The notes under the pieces: model-generated
The model's input: only the letters and a program-made list of their open reading frames with translations
Told to the model about the DNA's origin: nothing
Database searches by the model: none
Shown here: piece by piece, positions 6,498 to 16,047 of the stretch
How the letters are laid out: each line of letters opens with the position of its first letter
Position numbering within the stretch: the first letter of the stretch is position 1
Made by a program: the position numbers and the translations under genes
Assembly (NCBI GenBank): GCA_028683955.1
Contig: JAQUGR010000007.1
Coordinates: 1 to 64,000, forward strand
Origin: Bacillota bacterium
GTDB taxonomy: Bacteria > Bacillota > TC1
DNA: 64,000 nucleotides
Reading direction: 5' to 3'

Positions 6498-8903
6498 ATG
6501 AATTCAGAAATCATTATTGCATTAATGCAAAATATTGCTATTTTACTTGCAATGGTTTTCATATATTCCTTGTTATTGAGCAATCATCAAACAAAGAAAC
6601 TCAACTATAAGATAATCCTAGGGATTTTTAATGGTTTGGTTGGTATTTTGTTAATGTGGTCAGCCCTACGCCTGGATAATGGGGTCATTTTTGATACCAG
6701 ATCTATCCTCATTAGTGTTTTGGGAATGTTCTTTGGAGCAATCCCTACTTTGATTGCTGCATCAATTATGATACTATATAGAATCTCACTAGGCGGACCT
6801 GGAATGACTGTTGGGATTTTTGTTGTCTTAACAACTTCCATATTGGGTATTTTAGCCCACAAATACTATTTACAACAAATTCTTGATAATCTAAAAAATA
6901 GAGGCTTGAAATTTTATCTCTTTGGGGTTATTGTGCATATTGATATGCTTCTTTGCATGTTTATTTTGCCTGAAGAACTAAGATGGGAAACTTTGCTTTC
7001 AATATTTTTACCTGTTATTATTCTTTATCCTTTTGGTACTTATCTACTATGCAAAATCCTTCTGGATCAGATGGATAAAACCAACCTGATTAATAGGCTT
7101 GCTGAAAGTGAGGACAAATACAGGAATTTGGCAGAAAATACTTCAGATCTTATATGGAGCTTGGATCTGTTCTTGAATTTTACTTATGTAAGTCCAGCAT
7201 CTCTTAAAATCTTTGAAGAACCTCCGGAAGTATTTATTAAAAAGTCAATTATTGATAGGATTATCCCTCTAGACCAAGAAAAAGTTCGGGTATTTTTCAA
7301 TGATATACTATCAAGAACAAAAGATGCGGAGTCTGAAATAAATGATCCAAGAATAATAGAATGTCGCTACAAAAAAAATACTGGCAATATAATCTGGATT
7401 TCTATCAGTGCCAATGGGGTTAGAGATCAACAAGGAAAGCTAACTGGAATTATTGGTACTATCCGTGATATAGATCGTCTAAAAAAAATAGAGATTGAAA
7501 ATAACAGTCAGGGTGCCTTGATTGTTTCCATAATTGATTCCATTCCAGATTTGATTTTCTATAAGGATGTGGAAGGAAGGTATATGGGCTGTAATGAGGC
7601 CTTTGCAGAATTTTGTGGAAGGCCAAAAAGTGAAATACTTGGTAAAACGGACCATGAATTGTTTAACCAGGCTGAGGCAGATTGGTTTCGTCAAATGGAC
7701 ATTAAGATGGTGGCAGAAAAAACTCAAAGGCAAGATGAAGAACTAGTCACTTACCCAGATGGAAGCAAGAGGATGTTGGATACTTTAAAGACTCCTTATT
7801 GGTCTTTTGATGGTATTGTGGATGGGATTATTGGTGTAAGCAGGGATATTACCGAACGAAAGCAGAAGGATGAAGAAATCCAATATGTTGCTTTTCATGA
7901 TTACCTAACAGGATTGTACAATCGACGATTTTATGAAGAAGAACTTCATCGACTTGATGTGCCAAGAAACTTACCTTTGACTGTTGTTATGGGTGATGTT
8001 AACGGATTGAAGTTGGTTAATGATTCCTTTGGTCACAATTTTGGGGATATTTTGCTGCAAAAAGTAGCTGAACTTCTTAAGCTTCATTGTAGAAATGATG
8101 ATATTATTGCCAGATTTGGTGGGGATGAGTTTGTTGTACTATTGCCAAAGACTAATGCGGAAGCTGCAGAAATAATATTGGAACGTATTCATGATAGTCT
8201 TAGTAGGGAGAATATTAATGGTGTTGCTTTGTCTGTATCTTTTGGAAGGCAGACTAAAACCAATGTGGGTGAAGCTATTGAGAATATTACTAAAGGTGCA
8301 GAAGATAATATGTATAGAAATAAATTCCTGGTTGGAGCTAGTGTAAGGAGTAAGACTATTGATATTATCATGAATACCTTATATGAGAAAAATAATAGGG
8401 AAATGCTTCATTCCAAACGGGTTAGTCAAATTTGTGAAAAAATCGCCATCCAGATGAATCTTGAAAAGAGCAGTATAGAGCAACTTAAGGTGGCTGGTTT
8501 GTTTCATGATATTGGAAAGATTGGCATAGATGAAAATATTCTTAATAGCCCGGATCAATTGACAGAAGCTCAATGGATTGAAATGAAAAAGCATTCTGAA
8601 ATTGGTTATAGAATTCTTAGTGGTTCTGATGAGTTATCAGATATTGCTAGATTTGTATTGGAACATCAAGAAAAATGGGATGGTTCTGGATATCCTAATG
8701 GGATTGCGGGGGATAGCATTTCTCTTGAGGCTCGTATCATTGCTATTGCTGATGCGTTTGATGCTATGACCAGGCCTAGGACTTATGGGAATATGTTTAC
8801 TGTTGAGCAAGCTCTTGAGGAAATCAAGAAGGGCGCAGGGACTCATTTTGATCCAATGTTGGCAGGTATGTTTGTTGAAAATTATTGGAAAATGTTCGAA
8901 TAG
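6498..8903 (+). CDS. 5TMR-PAS-PAS-GGDEF-HD-GYP c-di-GMP signalling protein
   Basis: An 801-residue membrane sensor. Residues 1-190 form a 5TM receptor domain of the LytS-YhcK type (NGVIFDTRSILISVLGMFFG). Two PAS domains follow (about 205-330 and 340-460), then a GGDEF domain with intact GGDEF at 541-545, then an HD-GYP domain with HD at 670-671 (FHDIGK) and GYP at 731-733. It therefore has intact signatures for both making and degrading c-di-GMP; which activity dominates cannot be told. The start follows AGAGGATGG. Codons shift from mixed at the 5' end to G/T-ending at the 3' end. A related PAS-GGDEF protein is cut by the window end at 62516. Confidence 0.92.
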   Translation: MNSEIIIALMQNIAILLAMVFIYSLLLSNHQTKKLNYKIILGIFNGLVGILLMWSALRLDNGVIFDTRSILISVLGMFFGAIPTLIAASIMILYRISLGGPGMTVGIFVVLTTSILGILAHKYYLQQILDNLKNRGLKFYLFGVIVHIDMLLCMFILPEELRWETLLSIFLPVIILYPFGTYLLCKILLDQMDKTNLINRLAESEDKYRNLAENTSDLIWSLDLFLNFTYVSPASLKIFEEPPEVFIKKSIIDRIIPLDQEKVRVFFNDILSRTKDAESEINDPRIIECRYKKNTGNIIWISISANGVRDQQGKLTGIIGTIRDIDRLKKIEIENNSQGALIVSIIDSIPDLIFYKDVEGRYMGCNEAFAEFCGRPKSEILGKTDHELFNQAEADWFRQMDIKMVAEKTQRQDEELVTYPDGSKRMLDTLKTPYWSFDGIVDGIIGVSRDITERKQKDEEIQYVAFHDYLTGLYNRRFYEEELHRLDVPRNLPLTVVMGDVNGLKLVNDSFGHNFGDILLQKVAELLKLHCRNDDIIARFGGDEFVVLLPKTNAEAAEIILERIHDSLSRENINGVALSVSFGRQTKTNVGEAIENITKGAEDNMYRNKFLVGASVRSKTIDIIMNTLYEKNNREMLHSKRVSQICEKIAIQMNLEKSSIEQLKVAGLFHDIGKIGIDENILNSPDQLTEAQWIEMKKHSEIGYRILSGSDELSDIARFVLEHQEKWDGSGYPNGIAGDSISLEARIIAIADAFDAMTRPRTYGNMFTVEQALEEIKKGAGTHFDPMLAGMFVENYWKMFE

Positions 8904-8952
8904 AAGATATTTAAGTGTGGAAAATCCTTTAGTAGGTATTTTTGTTTACTAT

Positions 8953-8983
8953 AGCATCTCAGTTTCTGGGATGCTATTTTTTT
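8953..8983 (+). terminator. Intrinsic terminator
   Basis: AGCATCTCAG / CTGGGATGCT stem with a TTT loop and an eight-base T-run after the sensor gene. Close copy of the hairpin at 1247-1276. Confidence 0.85.
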
Positions 8984-9040
8984 GTCTAATCTTTTAATAT
9001 AATGGTACAATAAATATAAATGAAAGAGCAGGATGAGCAA

Positions 9041-9442
9041 ATGAAAAAGAATATAGTACTATTTTCTATAATTCTAGGGATAGCACTTGCCATAGGGATT
9101 ATTATTGGAATAAGTGCTGATAAAATATTGGTGCCCAAATATAGTGGGACAATAAATACCAATGTTGAAATAAATGATAAACTAAAGGTTGAATTGGTGC
9201 AAACGGCTTATGATTACCTGGATAAAAAAGGCTTAATTAAGGAATGGAATATAGATAAGAAGGATGAAGTATCCATAAAAAAAGAGGATAACTATGATCC
9301 AAGTTTTATGGGCTCTTTAACAAGCACTTGAAGGTCAATAAATCTTAAAGTCTATGTAGTAGACTTCTATAAAGGAAATCCTGTTGTAATAGCACAATCT
9401 ACAGGAGAAGTAATAGGTCAGCAAATTGTAATATTAGATTAG
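9041..9442 (+). pseudogene. Membrane-anchored secreted protein interrupted by an in-frame TGA
   Basis: From ATG 9041 (upstream AGGATGAG) an N-terminal membrane helix (IVLFSIILGIALAIGIIIG) leads into a soluble domain with VELVQTAYDYLDKKG. A TGA at 9329-9331 stops it after residue 96. The same frame then continues as RSINLKVYVVDFYKGNPVVI to a TAG at 9442. A TGG to TGA change would explain this. The gene at 56548-56976 has the same plan (N-terminal helix, then ELVIKAYNYLN) and may be a distant relative. Confidence 0.65.
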
Positions 9443-9490
9443 TTAGATTATGTAGTGATAAAGAATGAGGAATATAGAGGAGTAGTAAAT

Positions 9491-10672
9491 ATGCATGAAA
9501 TTAAGTGTCCTAATTGTGGTAAGGTATTTAGTCTAGATGAGGCTGGTTATGCTGATATTTTAAATCAGGTTCATAATGAGGCTTTTGATAAGGCTTTAAG
9601 TGAGCGACTAGTACTTGCAGAGCAGGATAAGAGGACTGCAATAGAACTTGCAGTTGTAAAAATTGCTAGTGAAATGGAGAGTAAAGCAGCCAAGAAGGAT
9701 GTTGAGATTGAAAGATTGAGGGAGGAGCTTAAGTCTGCTGATATTGTTAAGCAGTTGGCTCTTAAGGAGGCTCTTGGTATTGTTGAGAAGGAGCGGGATG
9801 ATCTTAAACGGGATCTTGAAGCTAAGGAGAGTGAAAAGAAGTTATTGGAATCGTCACTTAAGGAAAGGTATGAAACGCAAATAAAGGATCGTGATGATGC
9901 TATTGAGCGTTTGAAGGATATGAAGGCTAAGTTGTCGACTAAGATGGTTGGTGAGTCTCTTGAGCAGCATTGTGAGATTGAGTTTTCTAAGATTCGTTCT
10001 GGTGCTTTTCCTACTGCTTATTTTGAGAAGGATAATGATTCTAAGAGTGGTAGTAAGGGGGACTATATTTTCCGTGAGTCTGATGCTAATGGTACAGAGT
10101 TTATTTCTATTATGTTTGAGATGAAGAATGAGAATGATGAGACTGCTACTAAGAAGAAGAATGAGGATTTTTTTAGGGAGCTTGATAAGGATCGGAATGA
10201 AAAGGGTTGTGAGTATGCGATACTAGTTTCTTTATTGGAACCTAATAATGAGTTGTATAATGTTGGTATTGTTGATGTTTCTTACCGATATCCTAAGATG
10301 TATGTTATTAGGCCGCAGTTCTTCATTCCTATGATTACGTTGCTTCGTAATGCTGCTCAGAACACCCTACAGTATAAGAGTGAGCTTGCGTTAATGAAGG
10401 AGCAGAATATTGATATTGCTAATTTTGAGGATGAGCTTAATGTATTTAAGGATGCTTTTGGTAGGAATTATGAGCTGGCTTCTAAGAAGTTTCAAACGGC
10501 TATTGATGAGATTGATAAGTCTATTGATCATTTGCAGAAGACTAAGGAGGAACTACTTGGTACTGAGCGTAATCTTCGTCTTGCTAATGATAAGGCGCAG
10601 GATGTTACTATCAAGAAGTTGACGAGGGGTAATCCTACTATGGCGGCTATGTTTGATGAGGTTAAGGAATAG
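9491..10672 (+). CDS. DUF2130 domain protein with N-terminal zinc finger and coiled coil
   Basis: A 393-residue cytoplasmic protein starting [13 protein letters not shown], whose CxxC is probably half of a zinc site. A long charged coiled coil (about 40-165) leads into the DUF2130 core ([20 protein letters not shown], then [19 protein letters not shown], with the acidic and lysine residues expected of a nuclease-like fold). DUF2130 proteins are often compared with RmuC, but their function is not established. The ATG at 9491 behind AGAGGAG is preferred over an upstream in-frame start at 9455. A deleted copy lies at 16468-16738. Codons become strongly G/T-ending toward the 3' end. Confidence 0.85.
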   Translation: MHEIKCPNCGKVFSLDEAGYADILNQVHNEAFDKALSERLVLAEQDKRTAIELAVVKIASEMESKAAKKDVEIERLREELKSADIVKQLALKEALGIVEKERDDLKRDLEAKESEKKLLESSLKERYETQIKDRDDAIERLKDMKAKLSTKMVGESLEQHCEIEFSKIRSGAFPTAYFEKDNDSKSGSKGDYIFRESDANGTEFISIMFEMKNENDETATKKKNEDFFRELDKDRNEKGCEYAILVSLLEPNNELYNVGIVDVSYRYPKMYVIRPQFFIPMITLLRNAAQNTLQYKSELALMKEQNIDIANFEDELNVFKDAFGRNYELASKKFQTAIDEIDKSIDHLQKTKEELLGTERNLRLANDKAQDVTIKKLTRGNPTMAAMFDEVKE

Positions 10673-10762
10673 GGGTTAGTTATTTATATAGTTTTTAATT
10701 GTTTGTTATATTGAAGGATATAGTGGTTATGGCAAATTTGTGTTAATAGAGTTTTGTTGAAT

Positions 10763-10788
10763 GGGGGATCTTAGGATCCTCTATTTTT
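10763..10788 (+). terminator. Intrinsic terminator
   Basis: GGATC / GATCC stem extended by G-C and G-T pairs, TTAG loop, followed by TATTTTTG. It ends the DUF2130 gene. Confidence 0.65.
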
Positions 10789-10951
10789 GTGTTCAAATAC
10801 CAATCTAAAATAATCTTAAGTAAACATTAAATAAAACATAATATAAACATAAATAATTTAAAATGTATACAGAATACTAGACCAAGTCAATTTTACATGA
10901 TATAAATAAATCATACTAGTTAATATATATATGCTATTTGGAGGTATTAAC

Positions 10952-11281
10952 GTGAAGAAAATTAAAAATATTCTTAAAAATTCTTCTATGATTTTAACAA
11001 CAACAATATTGTTGGGAGCAGTATTGATGCCACCTAATCTAGTTAAAGCTTCAGCTAATTGGTGGTGGAATCAGCATTATCCAAGTCAAGCACCAGGGGC
11101 TTATGTTTGTAAGGTTGGAGCTACATCTAATGGTTCACCAGTAAGAGCCCAGCTTAAAGGAGTGTCTACAAGTACAAGACAATGGGTTAAATCAATTGGT
11201 CCATATCAAACTGCACCGATTGCTTCATATACCCCAGGAACTCTTGATATATGGAGTGCGGTAGGTTCTTATAGTTATTAA
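10952..11281 (+). CDS. Small secreted peptide, probable bacteriocin precursor
   Basis: A 109-residue precursor. GGAGGT seven bases upstream selects the GTG at 10952. A signal peptide (KKIKNILKNSSMILTTTILL, ending near LVKASA) releases a mature part of about 75 residues that starts with NWWWNQHYP, has a single Cys, and is rich in Ser, Thr, Ala, Tyr and Trp. The next three genes encode an FtsX/MacB-type ABC transporter. That layout resembles lactococcin 972-type bacteriocin loci, where a Sec-exported peptide is followed by a permease and ATPase thought to give immunity. The mature sequence does not clearly match lactococcin 972, so the family is uncertain. Confidence 0.6.
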   Translation: MKKIKNILKNSSMILTTTILLGAVLMPPNLVKASANWWWNQHYPSQAPGAYVCKVGATSNGSPVRAQLKGVSTSTRQWVKSIGPYQTAPIASYTPGTLDIWSAVGSYSY

Positions 11282-11291
11282 GCAATATTTC

Positions 11292-11321
11292 AATGAATGG
11301 TATATTAGTTAACCATTCATT
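11292..11321 (+). terminator. Hairpin between peptide gene and transporter genes
   Basis: Perfect 10-bp stem AATGAATGGT / ACCATTCATT with a 10-nt loop and no strong T-run. A partial terminator or mRNA-stabilising hairpin here would raise peptide expression relative to the transporter, as in many bacteriocin operons. Confidence 0.5.
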
Positions 11322-11361
11322 CTATAAACTGTATTAACAATTATATTAAGGAGGAGAAGAT

Positions 11362-12645
11362 TTGAAGATTTTTAAAAATATAAAGAAGAATATATTTATT
11401 TATATTTTCTTAGTAGCTATATTATCTGTAGTGCTTATTTTTAGTTCATTTATGTATAAAAATATCAGTAGTGTAAATAAGAAAAATAATTATATCAATA
11501 GTTATTTTAATATTCCCAATATTTATATGATGATGACTACATATACTTTGGCTGATGGTCCATATGTAGATAAACTTGATAAGGAATATGATGATGGTGG
11601 ACTTTATACTTTTGACGCACAATTATTTAACCAGGCGGATAAAAAAGGAATCAAAAATTTTGGTGTAACACGACAGGGTGTTTATGCATCATATAGTATA
11701 GAAATTGAAGAAGTAAAATGTAATAAAAAATTTATTCAGACAGAACCTCAACAGGTTTATCAGCAAGATTACCCAAATCTAGGAATTTTCATAAATGATC
11801 TATTTGGAGAGAATATAAAGTTTCCAATAGAGCGTGGTAGAAATTTCAAGACTAAAGATTTTAAGGAAAAGGAATACTTGCCAATAATAGCGGGATGCGA
11901 TTATATGGGAAGCTTTAAAATAGGAGATGCATTAAATATTAAAGTAAATAAAGGCTATATGGAAACAGAAGAAAAATTTGTTAAAGGGAAAATAATAGGA
12001 TTTCTAGAAAAAGATACGGAATTAATGACATATGTAGGAGGGTCAGAAATAATAAATGCAAATAAGCTAGTATTAATTGGTTTATCCAATGAATATAAAT
12101 ACGATGCTGGATTTTTTGGAGTATTTAGAGAGACGTTAAATGGAGTGGTGGAGACTAAGAATCCACTAGAAGTAGAAGAAAAAATAATGGAACTTGCTAG
12201 AACAATGGGATATGAAGGTAAGGGGAACATTATAAAACTATCCTATATGAAAGATGCATTTAATGATTATGTGGAATTTAATGATAGTAGCTATTCATCA
12301 TATTATAAAATATTTGGAATTAGCCTAGTTGCTTCTCTTGTCATTACTATTCTGTCTATTTATCTAATAATTAGAAAGAACAAATATGATTATGGAGTTC
12401 TTTTAATTAATGGGGCTACAAAAAATAAGATCAGGAACAGTATACTGTTAGAAAATCTAATAATACTACTTATAGCAGATGTTATAGGGATTATTCTAAG
12501 CTTAAAATATATAGGTGCGATAAGTCCATTGGTATTTATTGGATATAATCTAGTGATGATGGTAATAGTACTACTAACAAGTAGTCTGATATTAAAAAAC
12601 AAGAAGACCATAGAATTTATTAATTTTAATGAACAAAACAACTAG
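11362..12645 (+). CDS. FtsX/MacB-type ABC transporter permease
   Basis: A 427-residue protein starting at TTG behind AAGGAGG. One N-terminal membrane helix (about 13-33), a large extracytoplasmic domain (about 40-310) and three C-terminal helices (about 315-420) give the MacB/FtsX topology. The loop IIRKNKYDYGVLLINGATKN is the cytoplasmic coupling segment typical of FtsX domains. It is followed after 9 nt by the ATPase gene and by a second permease of the same topology, so the transporter is probably a heterodimer. In this context it likely serves immunity to, or release of, the peptide at 10952. Confidence 0.8.
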   Translation: MKIFKNIKKNIFIYIFLVAILSVVLIFSSFMYKNISSVNKKNNYINSYFNIPNIYMMMTTYTLADGPYVDKLDKEYDDGGLYTFDAQLFNQADKKGIKNFGVTRQGVYASYSIEIEEVKCNKKFIQTEPQQVYQQDYPNLGIFINDLFGENIKFPIERGRNFKTKDFKEKEYLPIIAGCDYMGSFKIGDALNIKVNKGYMETEEKFVKGKIIGFLEKDTELMTYVGGSEIINANKLVLIGLSNEYKYDAGFFGVFRETLNGVVETKNPLEVEEKIMELARTMGYEGKGNIIKLSYMKDAFNDYVEFNDSSYSSYYKIFGISLVASLVITILSIYLIIRKNKYDYGVLLINGATKNKIRNSILLENLIILLIADVIGIILSLKYIGAISPLVFIGYNLVMMVIVLLTSSLILKNKKTIEFINFNEQNN

Positions 12646-12654
12646 GAGGTTATT

Positions 12655-13332
12655 ATGAGCATACTTAAACTAAAAAATATTAATAAAACTTTTGATACTA
12701 AAAGTGAAAAGGTAGTTGCCTTAAATGATATAAGTCTTGAGGTAGAAAAAGGAGACTTTATTGCCATAGTGGGAACTAGTGGAAGTGGTAAAACCACACT
12801 CTTAAATATATTAGGCTTACTTGATCAGAAAACTAGTGGAGACTATTGGATTGAAGATAAAAAGATTGAGGATTTAACAGAAAAGGAAATTGCCAGGCTT
12901 CGTAATGAGAATTTTGGATTTATCCTACAAAATTATGCATTAATAAATGATTACAGTGTATATGACAATATAAAGATTCCCTTAGATTATAGGTATAAAA
13001 AATTCTCTAATCATAAAGCTGGTAGAAAGATTAAAGATATTGCCAAAAATCTGAATATTGGTGAAAAACTAAAACAACCAGCTAAGAATTTAAGTGGTGG
13101 TCAAAAACAAAGGGTGGCTATAGCCAGGGCTTTAATAAATGATACAAAGATTATATTAGCTGATGAACCAACAGGTTCTCTTGATAAAAAGCATACTGAA
13201 GAAATACTAGAGATTTTTAAGGAATTAAATGAGATGGGTAAAACTATTATTTTGATTACTCATGATGAGAAGGTTGCTAGTATTTGTAAGAAAATAGTTC
13301 ATATAGAAGATGGGGAAATTGTTAATGAATAA
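12655..13332 (+). CDS. ABC transporter ATP-binding protein (MacB/LolD type)
   Basis: A 225-residue ATPase with Walker A GTSGSGKTT at 40-48, the Q-loop (FILQNYALIND), signature LSGGQKQR, Walker B IILADEPTG and the H-loop THD. AGGAGG precedes the ATG. Its length and motif spacing fit the FtsX-coupled ATPases that drive mechanotransmission rather than classical transport. It overlaps the start of the next permease by 8 nt, so the two are translationally coupled. Confidence 0.93.
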   Translation: MSILKLKNINKTFDTKSEKVVALNDISLEVEKGDFIAIVGTSGSGKTTLLNILGLLDQKTSGDYWIEDKKIEDLTEKEIARLRNENFGFILQNYALINDYSVYDNIKIPLDYRYKKFSNHKAGRKIKDIAKNLNIGEKLKQPAKNLSGGQKQRVAIARALINDTKIILADEPTGSLDKKHTEEILEIFKELNEMGKTIILITHDEKVASICKKIVHIEDGEIVNE

Positions 13333-14371
13333 ATATGATTTTGCTAGGAGCAAGTTTCTGATTTTAATCTCTTTTGTTATTACTTTCACTCTCCTATATT
13401 TATTAAGCTATACTAAGGGTTTGGAAATTCTTTCTATTAATGGGAATGATTATCTGACAGATGAAAGTATGGCTTATAATATAACTTTAAAAAGTGAGAA
13501 GGAGCTAACTGTTATTAAAGATGTAATGAGGGATATGGATCTTGTTAGGATTAAGGGTAGTAATGACTTGGTCTTGTATTATTTTAATGATAAGGCTGAG
13601 TATGGGCCTGATATAAGTTGGCTTAAGGATAGGGGTAAGGAAAGTAGTAAGGGTAGTAGTAATAGTAGTATTGGTATTGCTTCTTATAGTATTGTTCTGG
13701 GGAAGGATTTATATAAGGCTTATATGGACTCAAAGAAGGATCAATATGAGCTTGTCTTAAAGGATGGATCTGTATTTTGTGATGTTGTGGGTGTTTTAGA
13801 GTCTGGTAGGTTTGATTTTAGGGATTTTAGTAGTTTTGTTTTGGTTGATTTGGATAGTTCTAATTTGGTTGATTTTAGTGGTGTATATAGTGTGGAGGGT
13901 GATTTAAGTATTTTTACTAGTTCTTTGAAGGATGGTGGTATTGATTTTAGTGAGAGTGATAGTAAGATTGCTTCCTTAAGTTTGTCTGGTTCTAGGTTTC
14001 TTTCTGTGCAGGGTATATTTGGTGGTATTGTTTTGTTGTTGTTTTTGTTTACTATGGTTTTGGTGGTTAGGTTGTGGTTTTTTTTGTATATGAAGGAGGC
14101 TGGGGTTAGGGTTGCTTTTGGTGGTAGGAGGGTTGGTCTTCTTTTTTATGTGTTAGGGAAGTATGTGTTTGTTGTTTGTGTTGGTATTTTGGTGGGTGTT
14201 TTATCTTTTTTTGTTTATTATTGGTTGTTTTTGTCTGGTATTGGTTTTGGTTCTCTTGTGCCATCGGTTATTGTTGGTGTGGTTGTTGTTTTTGGTGTTA
14301 GTTTGTTGTCTGCTTTTGTTAATTTTGTGATCTTTTCTAGGAAGTCTATGAGGGATATTCTGGAGAGTTAG
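13325..14371 (+). CDS. Second FtsX/MacB-type permease, extreme G/T codon use
   Basis: A 348-residue protein with the plan of the permease at 11362: an N-terminal helix (about 8-27), an extracytoplasmic domain of about 190 residues and three C-terminal helices (from GIFGGIVLLLFLFTMVLVV on), ending SRKSMRDILES. I prefer ATG 13325, overlapping the ATPase stop, over an in-frame ATG at 13310 that lacks a ribosome binding site. The last third is written almost only in codons ending in G or T (two exceptions among the last 52 by my count). A serine-rich stretch KGSSNSSIG lies in the external domain. Confidence 0.75.
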   Translation: MNKYDFARSKFLILISFVITFTLLYLLSYTKGLEILSINGNDYLTDESMAYNITLKSEKELTVIKDVMRDMDLVRIKGSNDLVLYYFNDKAEYGPDISWLKDRGKESSKGSSNSSIGIASYSIVLGKDLYKAYMDSKKDQYELVLKDGSVFCDVVGVLESGRFDFRDFSSFVLVDLDSSNLVDFSGVYSVEGDLSIFTSSLKDGGIDFSESDSKIASLSLSGSRFLSVQGIFGGIVLLLFLFTMVLVVRLWFFLYMKEAGVRVAFGGRRVGLLFYVLGKYVFVVCVGILVGVLSFFVYYWLFLSGIGFGSLVPSVIVGVVVVFGVSLLSAFVNFVIFSRKSMRDILES

Positions 14372-14454
14372 GTTAAGCTAATAGTTGGGGTGTTAAAAGA
14401 TATTTAAGTCTGAAAAAATATTATCATATGCATATAGACATATAAGTGGATGGA

Positions 14455-14505
14455 ACAAAAAAGGAATGAACTCTGTTATAAACAGGACTCATTCCTTTTT
14501 TGTTA
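14455..14505. terminator. Bidirectional intrinsic terminator
   Basis: AAGGAATGA / TCATTCCTT arms with an inner CTGTT/AACAG stem, preceded by an A-run and followed by a T-run. It separates the convergent ABC operon and the XRE gene. Nearly the same hairpin recurs at 21076-21114. Confidence 0.85.
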
Positions 14506-14544
14506 CTTAATTAAATATTTGATAAAAAATATTTATAATTTAAA

Positions 14545-16047
14545 CTAGTTGCTTTGATTCCTATAGGTATCTAATTCGTAATTTAATTCATTAATTGTTG
14601 CTTCATACTCAAATATCTTATTATTAAGGTTTTGTATTTCAGTTTGATAATTACTGATATTATCTAAATTATCATTGGATGCTATAATATTAGCTTTTAA
14701 TTTATCAATATTTTCTTTGGTGGTATAGATTCTGATTTCTGATAATTGGTTATTTTGACTTAATAATTTTTTGTTGTTTAAATAATTAATTGATTCTTTC
14801 ATCATTTTAAATACTTCGATGTTAGTACTATGAATATATAATTCTTTGTATTTTGAATTATCGTAAACTTCATATGATGCGGTGCTGTATTTATTTAATA
14901 AATACTCTATTTTTATATTTTTGTTGTTACTTTCTATGTATTCTACTTTATTGTTTATTAAGTTGTTAATAACTAAGTTATCATACATGTCTGTTTCTAT
15001 TGATTGGGTAATCATTAGTTCCTTACCGTCGGTTAATTCAAAATCTAATGATCCAATAAACATTAAACCAGAACCAATGCCAATAAATATGACGCTGATA
15101 ATTAAGGACCAAATCATTATTTTCTTTTGGTTGTGTCTGTTGAATATGAAGTTTAGTAGTATAAATCCTATAATTACTGTTATAACTATTGTTCCTAATA
15201 AAGCGATTAGCAATCCGAGGAAGAAAAATCCTGTTTTTGTTATTAAAAATGATGAAACTATTCCAACTACTAAGCCGACTAGTATAAAGGCTATAAATAA
15301 CAGTGTTATAATAGCTCCGATTTTAAATAGGTTGACAAAGGATTTTAATAGTCCGTTTATGAATTTGTATTCGCTGTGTTTTGGGTCTCTTAGGATTATT
15401 TTTTCGTTTTTTTGTTTTTCTTCTAATTTTGGTTGGTTTGTATTGTTTATTTTTGTTTCTGTTATGGTTTCTTCTTCGGTTTTTTCTGTTGCTATTTCGT
15501 AGTAGTCTATGTATCTTGTTTTAAATATATGTAGCCAGATTATTATTCCAAATATTATGGTTATTATGCTAAAGATGGCATCTCCTATATTGGTTAGTGT
15601 GTAGTGTGCTTGTGCTGGTATGAAGCTTATTATGTTGCTGAATATGCCTCCTAGTATATTGCCTGTTATTGTAAATAGTATGAGTAGGAGGGTTATGATT
15701 ATTCCTTGTTCTATGATGCATTTTAGTTTTGTTTTGTTGTTGAAGTTTATGAACATATTGTAGGTTTTGGTTATGAAGTTTAAGAAGTCGTCTATGTATT
15801 TGTTGAGATTTTTTTTGGATTCTTGTTCTGATTTTATTTCATTTATGTTGTTGTTTAGTAGGTCGTTTATGTCTAGGTTGAATTTGTTGCATATTTGTAG
15901 GATTTTTTCCATTTCTGGGTAGGTGTTTCCTGATTCCCATTTTGATATTGCTTGTCTTGATACTTTTAGTTCTTCTGCTAGTTGTTCTTGTGATAGGTTG
16001 TTTTCTTTTCTTATTTTTTTAAGGTTTTCTGCTAGTTTTGTATTCAT
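14545..16047 (-). CDS. XRE-type DNA-binding domain fused to a membrane domain
   Basis: A 500-residue protein. Residues 1-65 are a Cro/C1 helix-turn-helix (LSQEQLAEELKVSRQAISKW). Then come about four or more hydrophobic segments (around 117-140, 150-172, 240-265, 275-300 and 310-335), an external region, and a C-terminal coiled coil rich in Asn (from ENIDKLKANII on). Membrane-bound XRE regulators of this kind usually sense the envelope; the target is unknown. AGGAG precedes the ATG. Its first 40 codons end in A or C in 36 cases, but only about half do at the 3' end. Confidence 0.75.
   Translation of the reverse strand: MNTKLAENLKKIRKENNLSQEQLAEELKVSRQAISKWESGNTYPEMEKILQICNKFNLDINDLLNNNINEIKSEQESKKNLNKYIDDFLNFITKTYNMFINFNNKTKLKCIIEQGIIITLLLILFTITGNILGGIFSNIISFIPAQAHYTLTNIGDAIFSIITIIFGIIIWLHIFKTRYIDYYEIATEKTEEETITETKINNTNQPKLEEKQKNEKIILRDPKHSEYKFINGLLKSFVNLFKIGAIITLLFIAFILVGLVVGIVSSFLITKTGFFFLGLLIALLGTIVITVIIGFILLNFIFNRHNQKKIMIWSLIISVIFIGIGSGLMFIGSLDFELTDGKELMITQSIETDMYDNLVINNLINNKVEYIESNNKNIKIEYLLNKYSTASYEVYDNSKYKELYIHSTNIEVFKMMKESINYLNNKKLLSQNNQLSEIRIYTTKENIDKLKANIIASNDNLDNISNYQTEIQNLNNKIFEYEATINELNYELDTYRNQSN

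Noticed and set aside
9041-9442. TGA read as tryptophan (alternative code)
   Set aside because: All intact genes use TGG for Trp and none needs TGA to be read through; a nonsense mutation is simpler.
14882-15502. 206-codon plus-strand frame opposite the XRE membrane gene
   Set aside because: It is a shadow created by the A/C-rich coding strand of the real gene; it has no start signal and the peptide is unnatural.
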